Shown here in pieces: positions 15,967 to 25,187 of a stretch of 64,000 nucleotides of DNA. Source of the DNA: Eubacterium sp. (GTDB lineage: Bacteria; Bacillota; Clostridia; Lachnospirales; Lachnospiraceae); contig JAIKXQ010000031.1 of the NCBI GenBank assembly GCA_024684035.1, positions 53,957-117,956 on the forward strand. Reading direction: 5' to 3'. Both the position numbers and the translations under genes were made by a program. Under the pieces are notes generated by a model. It made no database searches. It was not told the origin of the DNA and worked only from the letters and a program-made list of their open reading frames with translations. How positions within the stretch are numbered: the first letter of the stretch is position 1; each line of letters opens with the position of its first letter.

Positions 15967-16242
15967 ATGGGGATTAAATCAAGCAAGTCAGAGGCTGATG
16001 CTGGCGGAAATATGATTGCAACAGCTGCGGAAGGGATTACAGATGTTTCCTGTTCAAAAGATGAAATGTCTACGATCACAGCGGTAAAAAAAGCCAAGGA
16101 AGTATGGGAAACATTGGAAAGTACGTTGAATGCATATCTGGGTGCTGTGAATATGGATACGACGAATGTTTCTAAATTAGGCAGTGACTGGTCTGAGGTG
16201 GATCAGGCACTGGCCGGAATTTTCACGATTGAGGAAGTGTAA
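15967..16242 (+). CDS. small helical LXG partner protein (YwqI/TIGR04197-like)
   Basis: 91 residues, no signal peptide, predicted all alpha with a central Lys/Glu/Leu-rich helix and the ending GSDWSEVDQALAG, which resembles the conserved end of YwqI-type (DUF5344/TIGR04197) proteins. Members of these families are WXG100-like partners encoded beside LXG toxins and help to load them into the type VII system. AGGAGG lies 7 nt before the ATG. It overlaps the next gene by one base, so both are co-translated. Unlike the usual order, in which the partners precede the toxin, here they follow the toxin and putative immunity gene. Confidence 0.55.
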   Translation: MGIKSSKSEADAGGNMIATAAEGITDVSCSKDEMSTITAVKKAKEVWETLESTLNAYLGAVNMDTTNVSKLGSDWSEVDQALAGIFTIEEV

Positions 16243-16553
16243 TGATGGAGACGGAAAAAGAAGAAAAGCGGATTCGGATTGAACGCAAGATTGAAGAACA
16301 GGAAGATACAATTTGGAGGATCGATCAAACACTTAGGGGGTTGGAGGAGCATAATCAGCAGGCAATCAGTTATATGAACAGCGCTGCAGCTTTGTGTCAA
16401 CCGAGCGATCTCTTGTATGATCGAATCATGAACACGATTCAAAATACACATCGGATTTTTGTGGATGGAAGAGAGGCTTTACAGAAAGAAAAACGGTGTC
16501 TCAGAGACTGTATTGATGAGGCGGAGTTTATGAAGAAAAGTTTGAATCAGTGA
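16242..16553 (+). CDS. small coiled-coil LXG partner protein (YwqH/DUF5082-like)
   Basis: 103 residues (102 if the second ATG at 16245, with better spacing to GAGGAAG, is used). Highly charged, predicted as two long helices: METEKEEKRIRIERKIEEQ, then a second helix to the C-terminus. Size, charge and position next to the YwqI-like gene fit the DUF5082 (YwqH-like) family of LXG-associated proteins. It is the last gene of the AT-rich island; the 114 bp to nudC contain only weak inverted repeats. The family call rests on general features and context rather than a diagnostic motif. Confidence 0.5.
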   Translation: MMETEKEEKRIRIERKIEEQEDTIWRIDQTLRGLEEHNQQAISYMNSAAALCQPSDLLYDRIMNTIQNTHRIFVDGREALQKEKRCLRDCIDEAEFMKKSLNQ

Positions 16554-16667
16554 GTAAGTGGCCTGTCGGAGAACTGGATTCGAGCATGAGAAACTCCGCT
16601 GAGTTCGGACGAGTCTAGTGAGCGGACGGAATGTTCAACAGAGGACACGCAAGAAATGGGAGGATGT

Positions 16668-17558
16668 ATGATCCAGGACATTGCACCGAAAAAATTTCAT
16701 ATCGAATACAGGGAAAAAACACCGGCGGGTGCGGAGACGGCGCTGGTCTACAGTCATGGACTTACACTGTTGAAGACGGATGAAGAGGGGCGGATCTCCT
16801 TTCCGAAGGTCTCGGATCTTTTGGACACCGGAACGAGGTTTACGTATCTCTTCCGGATTGACGAGGAGGAATACTACCTGGCCCGGATTCCGGAGGAAGA
16901 GGTCTGCGCGGATCTTTTGGAAAAGGGGTACCGTTTTGAAAGAGACGGGATCTTCCGCGCGGCAAAGCCGAAGGATCTGGCTTTTGCAGGTGTGACGGGA
17001 AAGCAGCTTGCCGAGTGGTACAGATCCCATCGATTCTGCGGAGCCTGCGGACATGAGATGGAGGCGGATCACAAGGAGCGGATGATGCGCTGCCCGTCCT
17101 GCGGAAAAATGTACTATCCGACGATCTGTCCGGCTGTTATTGTGGCTGTCATGCACAAGGGGAAACTTCTCATGAGCAAATATGCCGGCCGGGAGTACAC
17201 GCGTTTTGCTCTGCTGGCGGGCTTTGCGGAGTCCGGCGAGACGATTGAGGATACTGTGCACAGAGAGGTTATGGAGGAAGTAGGATTAAAGGTCAGAAAC
17301 TTACGGTTCTACAAGAGCCAGCCCTGGCCGTTTTCGGATTCTCTGCTGATGGGGTTTTTCTGTGAGCTGGATGGCGAAGACGACAGAATTGTCCTGGACG
17401 AGGAAGAACTCTCGATGGCGGGATGGTACGGACCGGAGGAGATTCCGGAGGATGAAGAGCGTGCGTCACTTACAAGAGAGATGATGACGGTGTTCCGTCG
17501 ACTGAACGGAGATAGGGATCGGATCCTGGAGTTCCTGAATTCCGGAGTAGCGGAATAA
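16668..17558 (+). CDS. nudC: NAD+ / RNA-cap diphosphatase NudC
   Basis: 296 residues. It has a variable N-terminal half, a four-Cys zinc ribbon (Cys124, Cys127, Cys142, Cys145), a Nudix box with REVMEEVG near 205-212, and the SQPWPFSDSLL signature right after it that separates NudC from other Nudix enzymes. NudC hydrolyses NADH/NAD+ to NMN(H) and AMP and removes NAD caps from RNA. ATG 16668 follows GGGAGG directly, while the in-frame ATG at 16656 lies before it. Composition returns here to that of the chromosome, marking the end of the LXG island. It is convergent with trpS. Confidence 0.92.
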   Translation: MIQDIAPKKFHIEYREKTPAGAETALVYSHGLTLLKTDEEGRISFPKVSDLLDTGTRFTYLFRIDEEEYYLARIPEEEVCADLLEKGYRFERDGIFRAAKPKDLAFAGVTGKQLAEWYRSHRFCGACGHEMEADHKERMMRCPSCGKMYYPTICPAVIVAVMHKGKLLMSKYAGREYTRFALLAGFAESGETIEDTVHREVMEEVGLKVRNLRFYKSQPWPFSDSLLMGFFCELDGEDDRIVLDEEELSMAGWYGPEEIPEDEERASLTREMMTVFRRLNGDRDRILEFLNSGVAE

Positions 17559-17613
17559 GTATGGTGGCGGCCGGTATCGTAAGCGGCGAATGAGAATAAT
17601 AAACAGATCGAAA

Positions 17614-17655
17614 AACGGGACAGACACGGTTTGCAGTGTCTGTCCCGTTAAATTT
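17614..17655. terminator. bidirectional terminator between nudC and trpS
   Basis: Perfect 14-bp stem: AACGGGACAGACAC (17614-17627) and GTGTCTGTCCCGTT (17636-17649). The minus-strand T-run (AAAAA at 17611-17615) suits trpS best; the plus side has AAATTTG. Confidence 0.8.
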
Positions 17656-17719
17656 GTCTTATTATAGAGACGTGATTTATGGAATTGTGAAGAAACAATC
17701 ATCCTCGGATATAGAATGT

Positions 17720-18853
17720 TTACTTGTGAATCCAGTTCTCCCAGTCTGTGATGATGGACCGGTCGTCGAAGTAGTTGATTCTCATGGCGTCGCGAACTTC
17801 TGCCAGGGTCTGGTTGGTCTCTTCCACGGCATGAGCGGTTCCTGTGTGGAGAATGTCATAAACCGCCGGGATATCTGCCTCCCATTTCGCTCTCTCGGCG
17901 CGGATCGGTGTGAGCATCTCTTCCATGACTTTGATCAGGAATTTTTTGCATTTCACATCGCCGAGGCCGCCTTTTCTGTAGTGCTCTTTCATCTCGTCGA
18001 GGCAGCTGTAGTCGCTGAGGTACTCAGCGAACTGATCCTGACGGCTGAAAGCGTCCAGATAAGTGAATACCATGTTGCCCTCTACGTGTCCCGGATCATC
18101 GATGTTGATGTGCTCCGGGTCGGTGTACATGCTCATGATCTTTGTCTTGACGGTCTTCGGATCGTCGGAGAGATAGATGCAGTTTCCAAGGGATTTGGAC
18201 ATCTTTGCCTTTCCGTCGATACCCGGGAGACGGCGCTGGGACTCGTTCTCCGGAAGGAGAATATCCGGCTCTACCAGGATGTCTCTCTGGTAGGTGGAAT
18301 TGAACTTGCGAACGATCTCGCGGGTCTGCTCCAGCATCGGCATCTGATCCTCACCGGCCGGTACGGTCGTTGCCTTGAAGGCGGTGATATCAGCGGCCTG
18401 GGAAACCGGATAGGTGAAGAAGCCGGCCGGAAGACCAGCCTGATTGTCGTTCTCTCCCTCAGATCCGGAGAAACCTCTCATAACCATCTCGGATTTTACG
18501 GTAGGGTTGCGGGAGAGTCTCTGTGTTGTCACCAGGTTCATGTAGTAGAACGTCAGGGCGTGAAGCGCCGGGATGTTGGACTGCACACAGATGTTGGCTT
18601 TATCCGGGTCGATGCCCACCGAGAGATAATCCAGAGCGACTTCGATCATGTTGTCGCGGATCTTCTGCGGGTTGTCCCAGTTGTCTGTAAGAGCCTGATC
18701 ATCGGCGATCAGGATGTTGATTTCATCATATTTACCGGAATTCTGCAGCTGTACACGTCTCTGCAGAGAACCGACATAATGACCGAGATGAAGTCGTCCG
18801 GTAGGACGGTCACCGGTCAGAATTACTTTTCTTTTGCAATCTTTTGCTTCCAT
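17720..18853 (-). CDS. trpS: tryptophan--tRNA ligase
   Basis: 377 residues, class I aminoacyl-tRNA synthetase charging tRNA-Trp. HLGH at 22-25 and KMSKS at 217-221 are the two ATP-binding signatures; the Rossmann core (GDRPTGRLHLGHYVGSL, QSNIPALHALTFYYMNLV) is typical. The length, slightly above the 330 of B. subtilis TrpS, reflects longer loops around 118-140. ATG 18853 follows GGAGG closely; an in-frame ATG six codons upstream (18871) is also possible. It lies 61 bp downstream of the RluA-type gene on the same strand. A TATAGT box in that gap may serve as its own promoter. No T-box is present in this short gap. Confidence 0.92.
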   Translation of the reverse strand: MEAKDCKRKVILTGDRPTGRLHLGHYVGSLQRRVQLQNSGKYDEINILIADDQALTDNWDNPQKIRDNMIEVALDYLSVGIDPDKANICVQSNIPALHALTFYYMNLVTTQRLSRNPTVKSEMVMRGFSGSEGENDNQAGLPAGFFTYPVSQAADITAFKATTVPAGEDQMPMLEQTREIVRKFNSTYQRDILVEPDILLPENESQRRLPGIDGKAKMSKSLGNCIYLSDDPKTVKTKIMSMYTDPEHINIDDPGHVEGNMVFTYLDAFSRQDQFAEYLSDYSCLDEMKEHYRKGGLGDVKCKKFLIKVMEEMLTPIRAERAKWEADIPAVYDILHTGTAHAVEETNQTLAEVRDAMRINYFDDRSIITDWENWIHK

Positions 18854-18914
18854 ATCTCCTCCATCATTCAAAACGTGAATTTACGCACCTTTTACTATAC
18901 CATAGATTGTCCTA

Positions 18915-19919
18915 TCAAGATATAAAATGTTCGGCGTCAGACAACAGATTCTTCATGTCCTCCGGGATCGGTGCCTCGAAGTGCATCGCCTCACCGGTGA
19001 TGGGGTGAGTGAACTCCAGCTGCCAGGAGTGAAGCGCCTGTCGGTTTATGGGAAGTCCCTTTGGGATGGGATCCTCCGGTGTCCGCAGATAGTCCGGATG
19101 GTAGAGGGTGTCCCCCAGAAGCGGATGCCCGCTGTGGGACAGGTGTACCCGGATCTGATGCGTGCGCCCGGTCTCCAGCTTGAGCTGTACCAGAGAGTAG
19201 CCGTTTCTGTTTTTTGCAGATCCCGTTGAGTCGTTTTCCGGAGATGCGTTCGTCGCCGGCGGGTAATATCCTTTCCGGAAAAAATGTGTGACAGCCCGGT
19301 CGCCCCGCTCTTCATCGACGCAGCGCTCGATGAGGGAGCCTTCTTTGCGGGCGATGGGAAGATTGATGGTTCCGCTCTCCGGAAGTTCTCCCTCCGCAAT
19401 GGCCAGATAGGTGCGGTGGATGTTTCTCGCGAGGAGATCCTGCTCCAGCACGCAGGCGCTGACAAGATTTTTGGCCACGATCAGAAGACCCGTGGTGTCT
19501 CTGTCCAGGCGGTTGATGCAGCGGACGACGAAGGGGATTCCTTTCTGCTGATAATACCAGGCGAGACCGTTGGCAAGGGTGTCCGCCGGATGACTGATGG
19601 CCGGATGGATGGCCTGCCCCGCGGGTTTGTCCACGATCAGCACGTCTTCATCCTCGTAGATCACGGAGAAGGGAACCGGAGCCGGGCGGATATTCACGGA
19701 GCTCTTGGGATCCACCACCCGGGTCTGGAGAATGTCACCGGTCTGGAGTTTATAGCACATGAATTCGTGAACGCCGTTCACAAGGATGGCGGTCTTGTCC
19801 GGCTTCATGGAGGCCAGAATGTGCCGGGAGTATTTTTTTTTACGGAGAAATTCGTGGATGTCCTTCCCGGCGTCCTGTTCTGTGATTTCGTATCTGAATA
19901 TTCTTTCCATATATATCAA
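18915..19919 (-). CDS. RluA-family pseudouridine synthase
   Basis: 334 residues. An N-terminal S4-like domain (about 10-70) is followed by the RluA catalytic core: VVDKPAGQAIHP near 95-106 and NRLDRDTTGLL with catalytic Asp139, then TGRTHQIRVHL and GHPLLGD. It isomerises uridines to pseudouridine in rRNA and/or tRNA; the exact site (RluD-like, RluC-like or other) cannot be told. ATG 19919 or the ATG three codons later are both possible starts. A TTGACA-type promoter precedes it. It is divergent from the lactonase-family gene and probably co-transcribed with trpS. Confidence 0.9.
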   Translation of the reverse strand: MIYMERIFRYEITEQDAGKDIHEFLRKKKYSRHILASMKPDKTAILVNGVHEFMCYKLQTGDILQTRVVDPKSSVNIRPAPVPFSVIYEDEDVLIVDKPAGQAIHPAISHPADTLANGLAWYYQQKGIPFVVRCINRLDRDTTGLLIVAKNLVSACVLEQDLLARNIHRTYLAIAEGELPESGTINLPIARKEGSLIERCVDEERGDRAVTHFFRKGYYPPATNASPENDSTGSAKNRNGYSLVQLKLETGRTHQIRVHLSHSGHPLLGDTLYHPDYLRTPEDPIPKGLPINRQALHSWQLEFTHPITGEAMHFEAPIPEDMKNLLSDAEHFIS

Positions 19920-19942
19920 TTCATCCTGTCGTTTGTATCTGT

Positions 19943-19971
19943 ATCGTAAAGTGTCGGAAGACTATTGTCAA
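19943..19971 (-). promoter_or_regulatory. promoter for the RluA-type gene
   Basis: On the minus strand TTGACA (19966-19971), 17-nt spacer, TACGAT (19943-19948). Confidence 0.65.
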
Positions 19972-20010
19972 ACAAAAGCGGACGGAGCTGGCATACTGAA
20001 GAATAATCCG

Positions 20011-20039
20011 TTGTTACCCCTGGTAAATGGTGATATAAT
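20011..20039 (+). promoter_or_regulatory. promoter for the lactonase-family gene
   Basis: TTGTTA (20011-20016), 17-nt spacer, TATAAT (20034-20039). Confidence 0.7.
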
Positions 20040-20100
20040 TTTTGTAAGTGACAGAAGGTATGTTCAGCAGTGCGAAACACTCGGAAGAGAGGGCGTATCA

Positions 20101-21189
20101 ATGGAAAAGAATAAAGAGAAATATGTAGCTTATGTCGGCACCTACACACACGGAAGCAGTATCGGCATCCACCTCTTTGACGTGGATGTGGAAGAGGGAA
20201 CTCTCACGGAGCGCAAGGTTGTTCCGGTTAATAACTCATCCTGGATCTGCCGCTCTGTCAATGGCAGGTACCTGTATTCGACGGCGGACGAGGGCGTGGC
20301 TGTATTCCAGGTAAAGGAAGACGGCGATCTTGAACTGATCAATAAGACAGGCATCGACGGTATGCGTGGATGTTATGTATCCGTAGATAAAGAGGGCAAA
20401 TACCTGTTTGTCGCCGGTTATCACGACGGCAAGGTTACGCTGGTGGAGACACATCCGGACGGAAGTCTCGGCGAGATCAAGGACGGCGTATTCCACAAGG
20501 GACTGGGAAGTGTCGCAGAGAGAAACTTCCGTCCTCATGTGAGCTGTGTGAAGATGACACCGGACAACAAGTACCTCTGTGCCGTAGATAACGGAATCGA
20601 TCAGGTAAAGGTATACTCGGTGGAGAATGACAAGCTCCGTCTGGCGGATATCATCCGCTGCGAGCGCGAGTCCGGACCCCGTTCCATCCGTTTCAGCAAG
20701 GACGGAAAGTACGCTTACATCCTCTTCGAGCTTGACAATAAAGTTGAAGTGTATTCCTACAAGGATAACGGGGATGATCCTGAATTCGAGAAGCTGCAGA
20801 GCGTCAGCACAACCTCGGACAACGTGGATCAGCTTCACGATGCGGCCTCCGGCCTCACAAGCACACCGGATGGCAGATATGTCTTCACCTCCACAGCAGG
20901 AGACGACACCGTTGCCATGTATGAAGTGGATCCGGAGACAGGACTTCTGACGAAGCAGTTTGCCCTGCCGATCAGCGGAGCGTATCCGAAGGACATCGCC
21001 ATGTTCCCGGACGGCAAGCACATTGCCTGTGTCAACCATGAGTCCGGCACCATCACCACCTTTGCCATCGACTATGAGAAGAAGCTTCTGATTCAGAAGG
21101 GTAAGCCGATCAGGGTGGATACACCGAATTGTATTCTCATCACAAAAGAAGGCGTTGAGAATTGGAACGAGAGTGACGCCAGAGTCTGA
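20101..21189 (+). CDS. lactonase family protein (7-bladed beta-propeller, 6-phosphogluconolactonase-like)
   Basis: 362 residues, cytosolic. The repeated pattern of YVGTYTHG..GIHLFDVD, then FVAGYHDGKVTLVE, HPDGSLGE, HVSCVKMTPDNKYLCAVDNG, GPRSIRFSKDGKYAYILFE, FTSTAGDDTVAMYEVDPETG and FPDGKHIACVNHESGTI is that of the YbhE/YkgB lactonase propeller. Such proteins can hydrolyse 6-phosphogluconolactone in the pentose phosphate pathway, but the family is broad. ATG 20101 is chosen because it follows GAGAGGG and lies 60 nt after a clear promoter; the open frame reaching back to 19786 runs through the promoter and the divergent gene. Monocistronic, ending at a terminator. Confidence 0.82.
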   Translation: MEKNKEKYVAYVGTYTHGSSIGIHLFDVDVEEGTLTERKVVPVNNSSWICRSVNGRYLYSTADEGVAVFQVKEDGDLELINKTGIDGMRGCYVSVDKEGKYLFVAGYHDGKVTLVETHPDGSLGEIKDGVFHKGLGSVAERNFRPHVSCVKMTPDNKYLCAVDNGIDQVKVYSVENDKLRLADIIRCERESGPRSIRFSKDGKYAYILFELDNKVEVYSYKDNGDDPEFEKLQSVSTTSDNVDQLHDAASGLTSTPDGRYVFTSTAGDDTVAMYEVDPETGLLTKQFALPISGAYPKDIAMFPDGKHIACVNHESGTITTFAIDYEKKLLIQKGKPIRVDTPNCILITKEGVENWNESDARV

Positions 21190-21269
21190 ACGGAATCACA
21201 TATTTTTGTGAATGAATAGCCGGTTTGATGTCCAAGGCTGCATAAGGATAAAAATTGTGAAAAGTGACG

Positions 21270-21312
21270 AAACACTTGTCTGATGTTCGTAATCAGGCAA
21301 GTGTTTTTTATT
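21270..21312 (+). terminator. rho-independent terminator after the lactonase-family gene
   Basis: AAACACTTG (21270-21278) and CAAGTGTTT (21298-21306) with inner CTGAT/ATCAG pairing, then T-run. Confidence 0.85.
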
Positions 21313-21350
21313 AAATACAATTTCGTTGCGGATGACATTCAGGTAAAATG

Positions 21351-21359
21351 TGTTATAAT
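21351..21359 (+). promoter_or_regulatory. extended -10 promoter for nifJ
   Basis: TGT-TATAAT at 21351-21359; no good -35 is seen at 17 nt. An AAGGAGGA ribosome-binding site (21407-21414) follows. Confidence 0.55.
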
Positions 21360-21423
21360 ATTTGTGTATGTGTATAAATGTGTTAGTACATTTTATAAGT
21401 TTATACAAGGAGGATTAGTTACG

Positions 21424-24400
21424 ATGGCAAGAAAAATGAAAACCATGGATGGTAACACCGCGGCAGCTCATGCTTCCTACGCGTTTACCGAAGTGGCAGC
21501 AATCTACCCGATCACACCTTCTTCCCCGATGGCTGAGCACACTGATGAGTGGGCTACACAGGGAAGAAAGAACCTGTTCGGACAGGAAGTACAGATCACA
21601 GAGATGCAGTCTGAGGCCGGTGCAGCCGGTGCAGTTCACGGTGCTATCACAGCAGGTGCGCTGACAACTACCTACACAGCTTCCCAGGGACTCCTTCTCA
21701 TGATCCCGAATATCTACAAGATCGCAGGTGAGCAGCTCCCGGCAGTATTTGATGTATCTGCACGTTGCGTTGCTACACATGCGCTGAACATTTTCGGAGA
21801 TCACTCGGACGTATACGCGTGCCGTCAGACCGGTGCCGCTATGCTCTGCGAGTCTTCTGTACAGGAGGTTATGGACCTTACACCTGTAGCTCATGCGGCA
21901 GCTCTGAAGGGACACCTTCCTTTCATCAACTTCTTTGACGGATTCCGTACATCCCACGAGCTTCAGAAGATCGAGACATGGGACTATGAGGATCTCAGAG
22001 ACATGCTGGATATCGAGGCTCTCAAGCAGTTCAAGAAGAACGCTCTGAACCCTGAGAACCCGAAAGAGATGGGATCTGCACAGAACCCGGATATCTTCTT
22101 CCAGACACGTGAGGCTTCCAACCCTGTTTACGATGCTATGCCGGCAATCGTTCAGGAGTACATGGACAAGGTAAATGCCAAGATCGGTACAGATTACAAG
22201 CTTTTCAACTACTATGGCGCAGCTGATGCTGAGCATATCATCGTAGCTATGGGTTCTGTATGTGACACCATCGAGGAGACCATCGATTACCTGATGGCTT
22301 CCGGCCGCAAAGTCGGTGTTGTTAAGGTTCGTCTCTACAGACCGTTCTCCAAAGAGGCTCTCATTGCAGCTATTCCGGATACAGTAAAACAGATCTCTGT
22401 TCTGGATCGTACAAAAGAGCCCGGTTCCATCGGTGAGCCGCTGTTCCTCGATGTCGTTGAGGCACTTCGCGGAAGCAAGTTCGACGGCATCAAGATCTTC
22501 GGCGGACGTTACGGCCTTGGTTCCAAGGATACCACTCCGGAGCAGATCGTTGCTGTATATGACAACACAACAAAAGAGACCTTCACCATCGATATCGTTG
22601 ATGATGTTACAAACCTCTCTCTTCCGGTTGGCGATGCTCTTGTTACTACTCCGGAAGGCACAGTTTCCTGTAAATTCTGGGGTCTGGGAGCTGACGGTAC
22701 CGTAGGTGCCAACAAGAACTCCATCAAGATCATCGGTGACAATACAGACATGTACGCACAGGCTTACTTCGATTATGATTCCAAGAAGTCCGGTGGTGTT
22801 ACAATGTCCCACCTTCGTTTCGGTAAGAAGCCGATCAAGTCTACTTACCTGATTCACAAGGCAAACTTCGTTGCCTGCCACAACCCGTCCTACATTACAA
22901 AGTTCAACATGGTTCAGGAGCTTGTTGACGGAGGTACCTTCCTTCTCAACTGTCCTTGGACAGGTGATGAGCTTGCAGCACATCTGCCGGGTCAGGTGAA
23001 GGCATTCATCGCAAAACACAATATCAACTTCTACATCATCGACGGTGTGAAGACAGGTATTGAGGTTGGTATGGGACCGACTCGTATCAACACAATTCTT
23101 CAGTCCGCATTCTTCAAACTCACCGGAATCATTCCGGAGGAGAAGGCAATCGAGCTCATGAAGGCTGCTGCAAAAGCTACCTACGGCCGCAAGGGTGATG
23201 ATGTCGTTGCCAAGAACTGGGCAGCCATCGACGCCGGCGTTGACAAGGCTGTAAAGGTAGATGTACCTGCAGACTGGGCAAACTGCCAGGATGAGGGACT
23301 TGAGTTCAAGAAAGTTTCCGAGGGACGTCAGGATGCTGTCGACTTTGTAAACAACATTCAGCTTGCTGTATCCGCACAGGAAGGAAACAACCTTCCGGTT
23401 TCTGTAGTTGCCAAGTACGCAAACGGTGAGACACCTTCCGGTACAGCAGCATACGAGAAACGTGGAATTGCCGTAAACGTTCCGGTATGGAATTCCGATA
23501 ACTGTATCCAGTGTAACAGATGTTCCTATGTCTGCCCGCACGCTGTTATCCGTCCTTTCGCACTCACACCTGCAGAGGTTGACGCTGCTCCGGAAGGCTT
23601 CAAGTCCATGGATATGACAGGTATGCCGGAGTACAAGTTCAGCATGCAGATCTCCACTCTTGACTGTACAGGCTGCGGTTCCTGTGCAAACGTATGTCCT
23701 GGCAAGAAGGGTGAGAAAGCTCTTACAATGGTTCCGCTCGGTGATGCTCTTGATCAGCAGAAAGGTTTCGATTACGCTGTGAAGACTCCTGAGAAGAATG
23801 ACGTTGTGGAGAAGTTCAAGATCACAACTGTTAAGGGATCCCAGTTCAAACAGCCTCTGCTCGAGTTCTCCGGAGCCTGCGCAGGTTGTGGTGAGACACC
23901 TTACGTTAAACTGATCACACAGCTCTTCGGTGACAGAATGCAGATCGGTAACGCTACAGGATGTTCCTCCATTTGGGCAAACTCTTCACCGTCTACACCT
24001 TACACCGTAAACCAGAGAGGTTTCGGTCCGGCATGGTCCAACTCCCTCTTCGAGGATGCTGCTGAGTTTGGTTATGGTATGCTTCTCGGACAGAAGGCAG
24101 TCCGTGACGAGCTGAAGACAAGTGTTGAGGCTCTTGCCCAGAAGGATGCTTCCGTGAAGGATGCAGCACAGGCATGGCTTGACACCATGACAAAGGGCGC
24201 TGAGAACAGAGTAGCTACAGACAAGCTTCTCGAGGTTCTTGCAAACAACAATTCCGAGGAGGCTGCGTTCATCAAAGAGAACAAGCAGTTCCTCGCTAAG
24301 AAGTCCAACTGGGTATTCGGTGGTGACGGATGGGGTTACGATATCGGCTTTGGCGGTCTCGATCATGTCATCGCATCCGATAAGGACATCAACGTTCTTG

Positions 24401-24969
24401 TTATCGATACAGAGGTTTACTCCAACACCGGTGGACAGTCTTCCAAGGCTACACCTACAGGTGCTGTCGCACAGTTCGCTGCCGGCGGTAAAGAGACAAA
24501 GAAGAAAGACCTTGCTTCCATCGCAATGTCCTACGGCTATGTATATGTAGCACAGATCGCTATGGGTGCTGACTACAACCAGGCTGTAAAAGCAATTGCA
24601 GAGGCTGAGGCATACAACGGTCCTTCTCTTATCATCGCTTACGCTCCGTGTATCAACCACGGTATCCGCAAGGGTATGAGCAAGGCAATGACAGAGGAAG
24701 AGCTTGCGGTTAAGTCCGGATACTGGCATCTGTTCCGTTACAACCCGGCACTGGTTGGAACAGACAAATCCGCATTCACACTGGATTCCAAGACACCGGA
24801 TACAACAATCTATCAGGACTTCCTGGATGGAGAGGTACGTTACAACTCTCTGAAGAGAGCGAACCCGGAGAAGGCCGACAGACTTCAGGCTAAGCAGAAA
24901 GAAGAGTCCGCTAACAGATTCTCCTATCTGAATAAACTTGTAAAACTTTACGGACCGGACGAGCAGTAA
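21424..24969 (+). CDS. nifJ: pyruvate:ferredoxin (flavodoxin) oxidoreductase, single-chain
   Basis: 1181 residues. It oxidises pyruvate with CoA to acetyl-CoA and CO2 and reduces ferredoxin, the central step of clostridial fermentation. Domains in order: pyruvate-binding domain (from YAFTEVAAIYPITPSSPMAE), domain II, gamma domain (GLGADGTVGANKNSIKII), EKR linker, two [4Fe-4S] ferredoxin motifs (CIQCNRCSYVCP from Cys694; CTGCGSCANVCP from about Cys748), and the thiamine-diphosphate domain with GACAGCGE, NATGCSSIWA and GDGWGYDIG. The length matches full-length NifJ/PorA-type enzymes. Codon choice is far more biased than in its neighbours, a sign of high expression, and the ribosome-binding site is near perfect. 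It has its own promoter and terminator. Confidence 0.97.
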   Translation: MARKMKTMDGNTAAAHASYAFTEVAAIYPITPSSPMAEHTDEWATQGRKNLFGQEVQITEMQSEAGAAGAVHGAITAGALTTTYTASQGLLLMIPNIYKIAGEQLPAVFDVSARCVATHALNIFGDHSDVYACRQTGAAMLCESSVQEVMDLTPVAHAAALKGHLPFINFFDGFRTSHELQKIETWDYEDLRDMLDIEALKQFKKNALNPENPKEMGSAQNPDIFFQTREASNPVYDAMPAIVQEYMDKVNAKIGTDYKLFNYYGAADAEHIIVAMGSVCDTIEETIDYLMASGRKVGVVKVRLYRPFSKEALIAAIPDTVKQISVLDRTKEPGSIGEPLFLDVVEALRGSKFDGIKIFGGRYGLGSKDTTPEQIVAVYDNTTKETFTIDIVDDVTNLSLPVGDALVTTPEGTVSCKFWGLGADGTVGANKNSIKIIGDNTDMYAQAYFDYDSKKSGGVTMSHLRFGKKPIKSTYLIHKANFVACHNPSYITKFNMVQELVDGGTFLLNCPWTGDELAAHLPGQVKAFIAKHNINFYIIDGVKTGIEVGMGPTRINTILQSAFFKLTGIIPEEKAIELMKAAAKATYGRKGDDVVAKNWAAIDAGVDKAVKVDVPADWANCQDEGLEFKKVSEGRQDAVDFVNNIQLAVSAQEGNNLPVSVVAKYANGETPSGTAAYEKRGIAVNVPVWNSDNCIQCNRCSYVCPHAVIRPFALTPAEVDAAPEGFKSMDMTGMPEYKFSMQISTLDCTGCGSCANVCPGKKGEKALTMVPLGDALDQQKGFDYAVKTPEKNDVVEKFKITTVKGSQFKQPLLEFSGACAGCGETPYVKLITQLFGDRMQIGNATGCSSIWANSSPSTPYTVNQRGFGPAWSNSLFEDAAEFGYGMLLGQKAVRDELKTSVEALAQKDASVKDAAQAWLDTMTKGAENRVATDKLLEVLANNNSEEAAFIKENKQFLAKKSNWVFGGDGWGYDIGFGGLDHVIASDKDINVLVIDTEVYSNTGGQSSKATPTGAVAQFAAGGKETKKKDLASIAMSYGYVYVAQIAMGADYNQAVKAIAEAEAYNGPSLIIAYAPCINHGIRKGMSKAMTEEELAVKSGYWHLFRYNPALVGTDKSAFTLDSKTPDTTIYQDFLDGEVRYNSLKRANPEKADRLQAKQKEESANRFSYLNKLVKLYGPDEQ

Positions 24970-25001
24970 TTGCTCCAATCCGACCCGATAGATCGTAAGA
25001 G

Positions 25002-25033
25002 ACGGGCTCCCGCAGATGCGGGAGCCCGTTTTG
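25002..25033 (+). terminator. rho-independent terminator after nifJ
   Basis: Perfect 12-bp stem ACGGGCTCCCGC (25002-25013) and GCGGGAGCCCGT (25018-25029), AGAT loop, then TTTTG. Confidence 0.85.
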
Positions 25034-25055
25034 TCGCATGGGAAATTGCACAGAA
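25030..25055. repeat. dispersed palindromic repeat A, copy 7 (left arm only)
   Basis: TTGTCGCATGGGAAATTGC follows the nifJ terminator; the right arm is missing. Confidence 0.4.
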
Positions 25056-25125
25056 AAAGTTGGTCGATTCTCGGAAAAAGAAGAAAACTACACGAAAATA
25101 TATACTATTTTTACTTTCGAAAACG

Positions 25126-25134
25126 TGTTATACT
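25126..25134 (+). promoter_or_regulatory. extended -10 promoter for the first SseB-like gene
   Basis: TGT-TATACT at 25126-25134; weak -35 region. Confidence 0.45.
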
Positions 25135-25187
25135 TGAACAGGGTATTTTTTCAAAAACTATGTATATGTTCAAGAAAGGGTTAGAAT

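Noticed and set aside
16560..16660. Another copy of repeat A after the LXG partner genes
   Set aside because: CATGAGAAACTCCGC is reminiscent, but the arms do not pair and the consensus is not met.
19786..20100. N-terminal extension of the lactonase-family protein
   Set aside because: It would begin upstream of the promoter and within the divergent gene; ATG 20101 fits the family start.
21415..23541. 708-codon minus-strand frame opposite nifJ
   Set aside because: Shadow of the strongly biased codons of nifJ.
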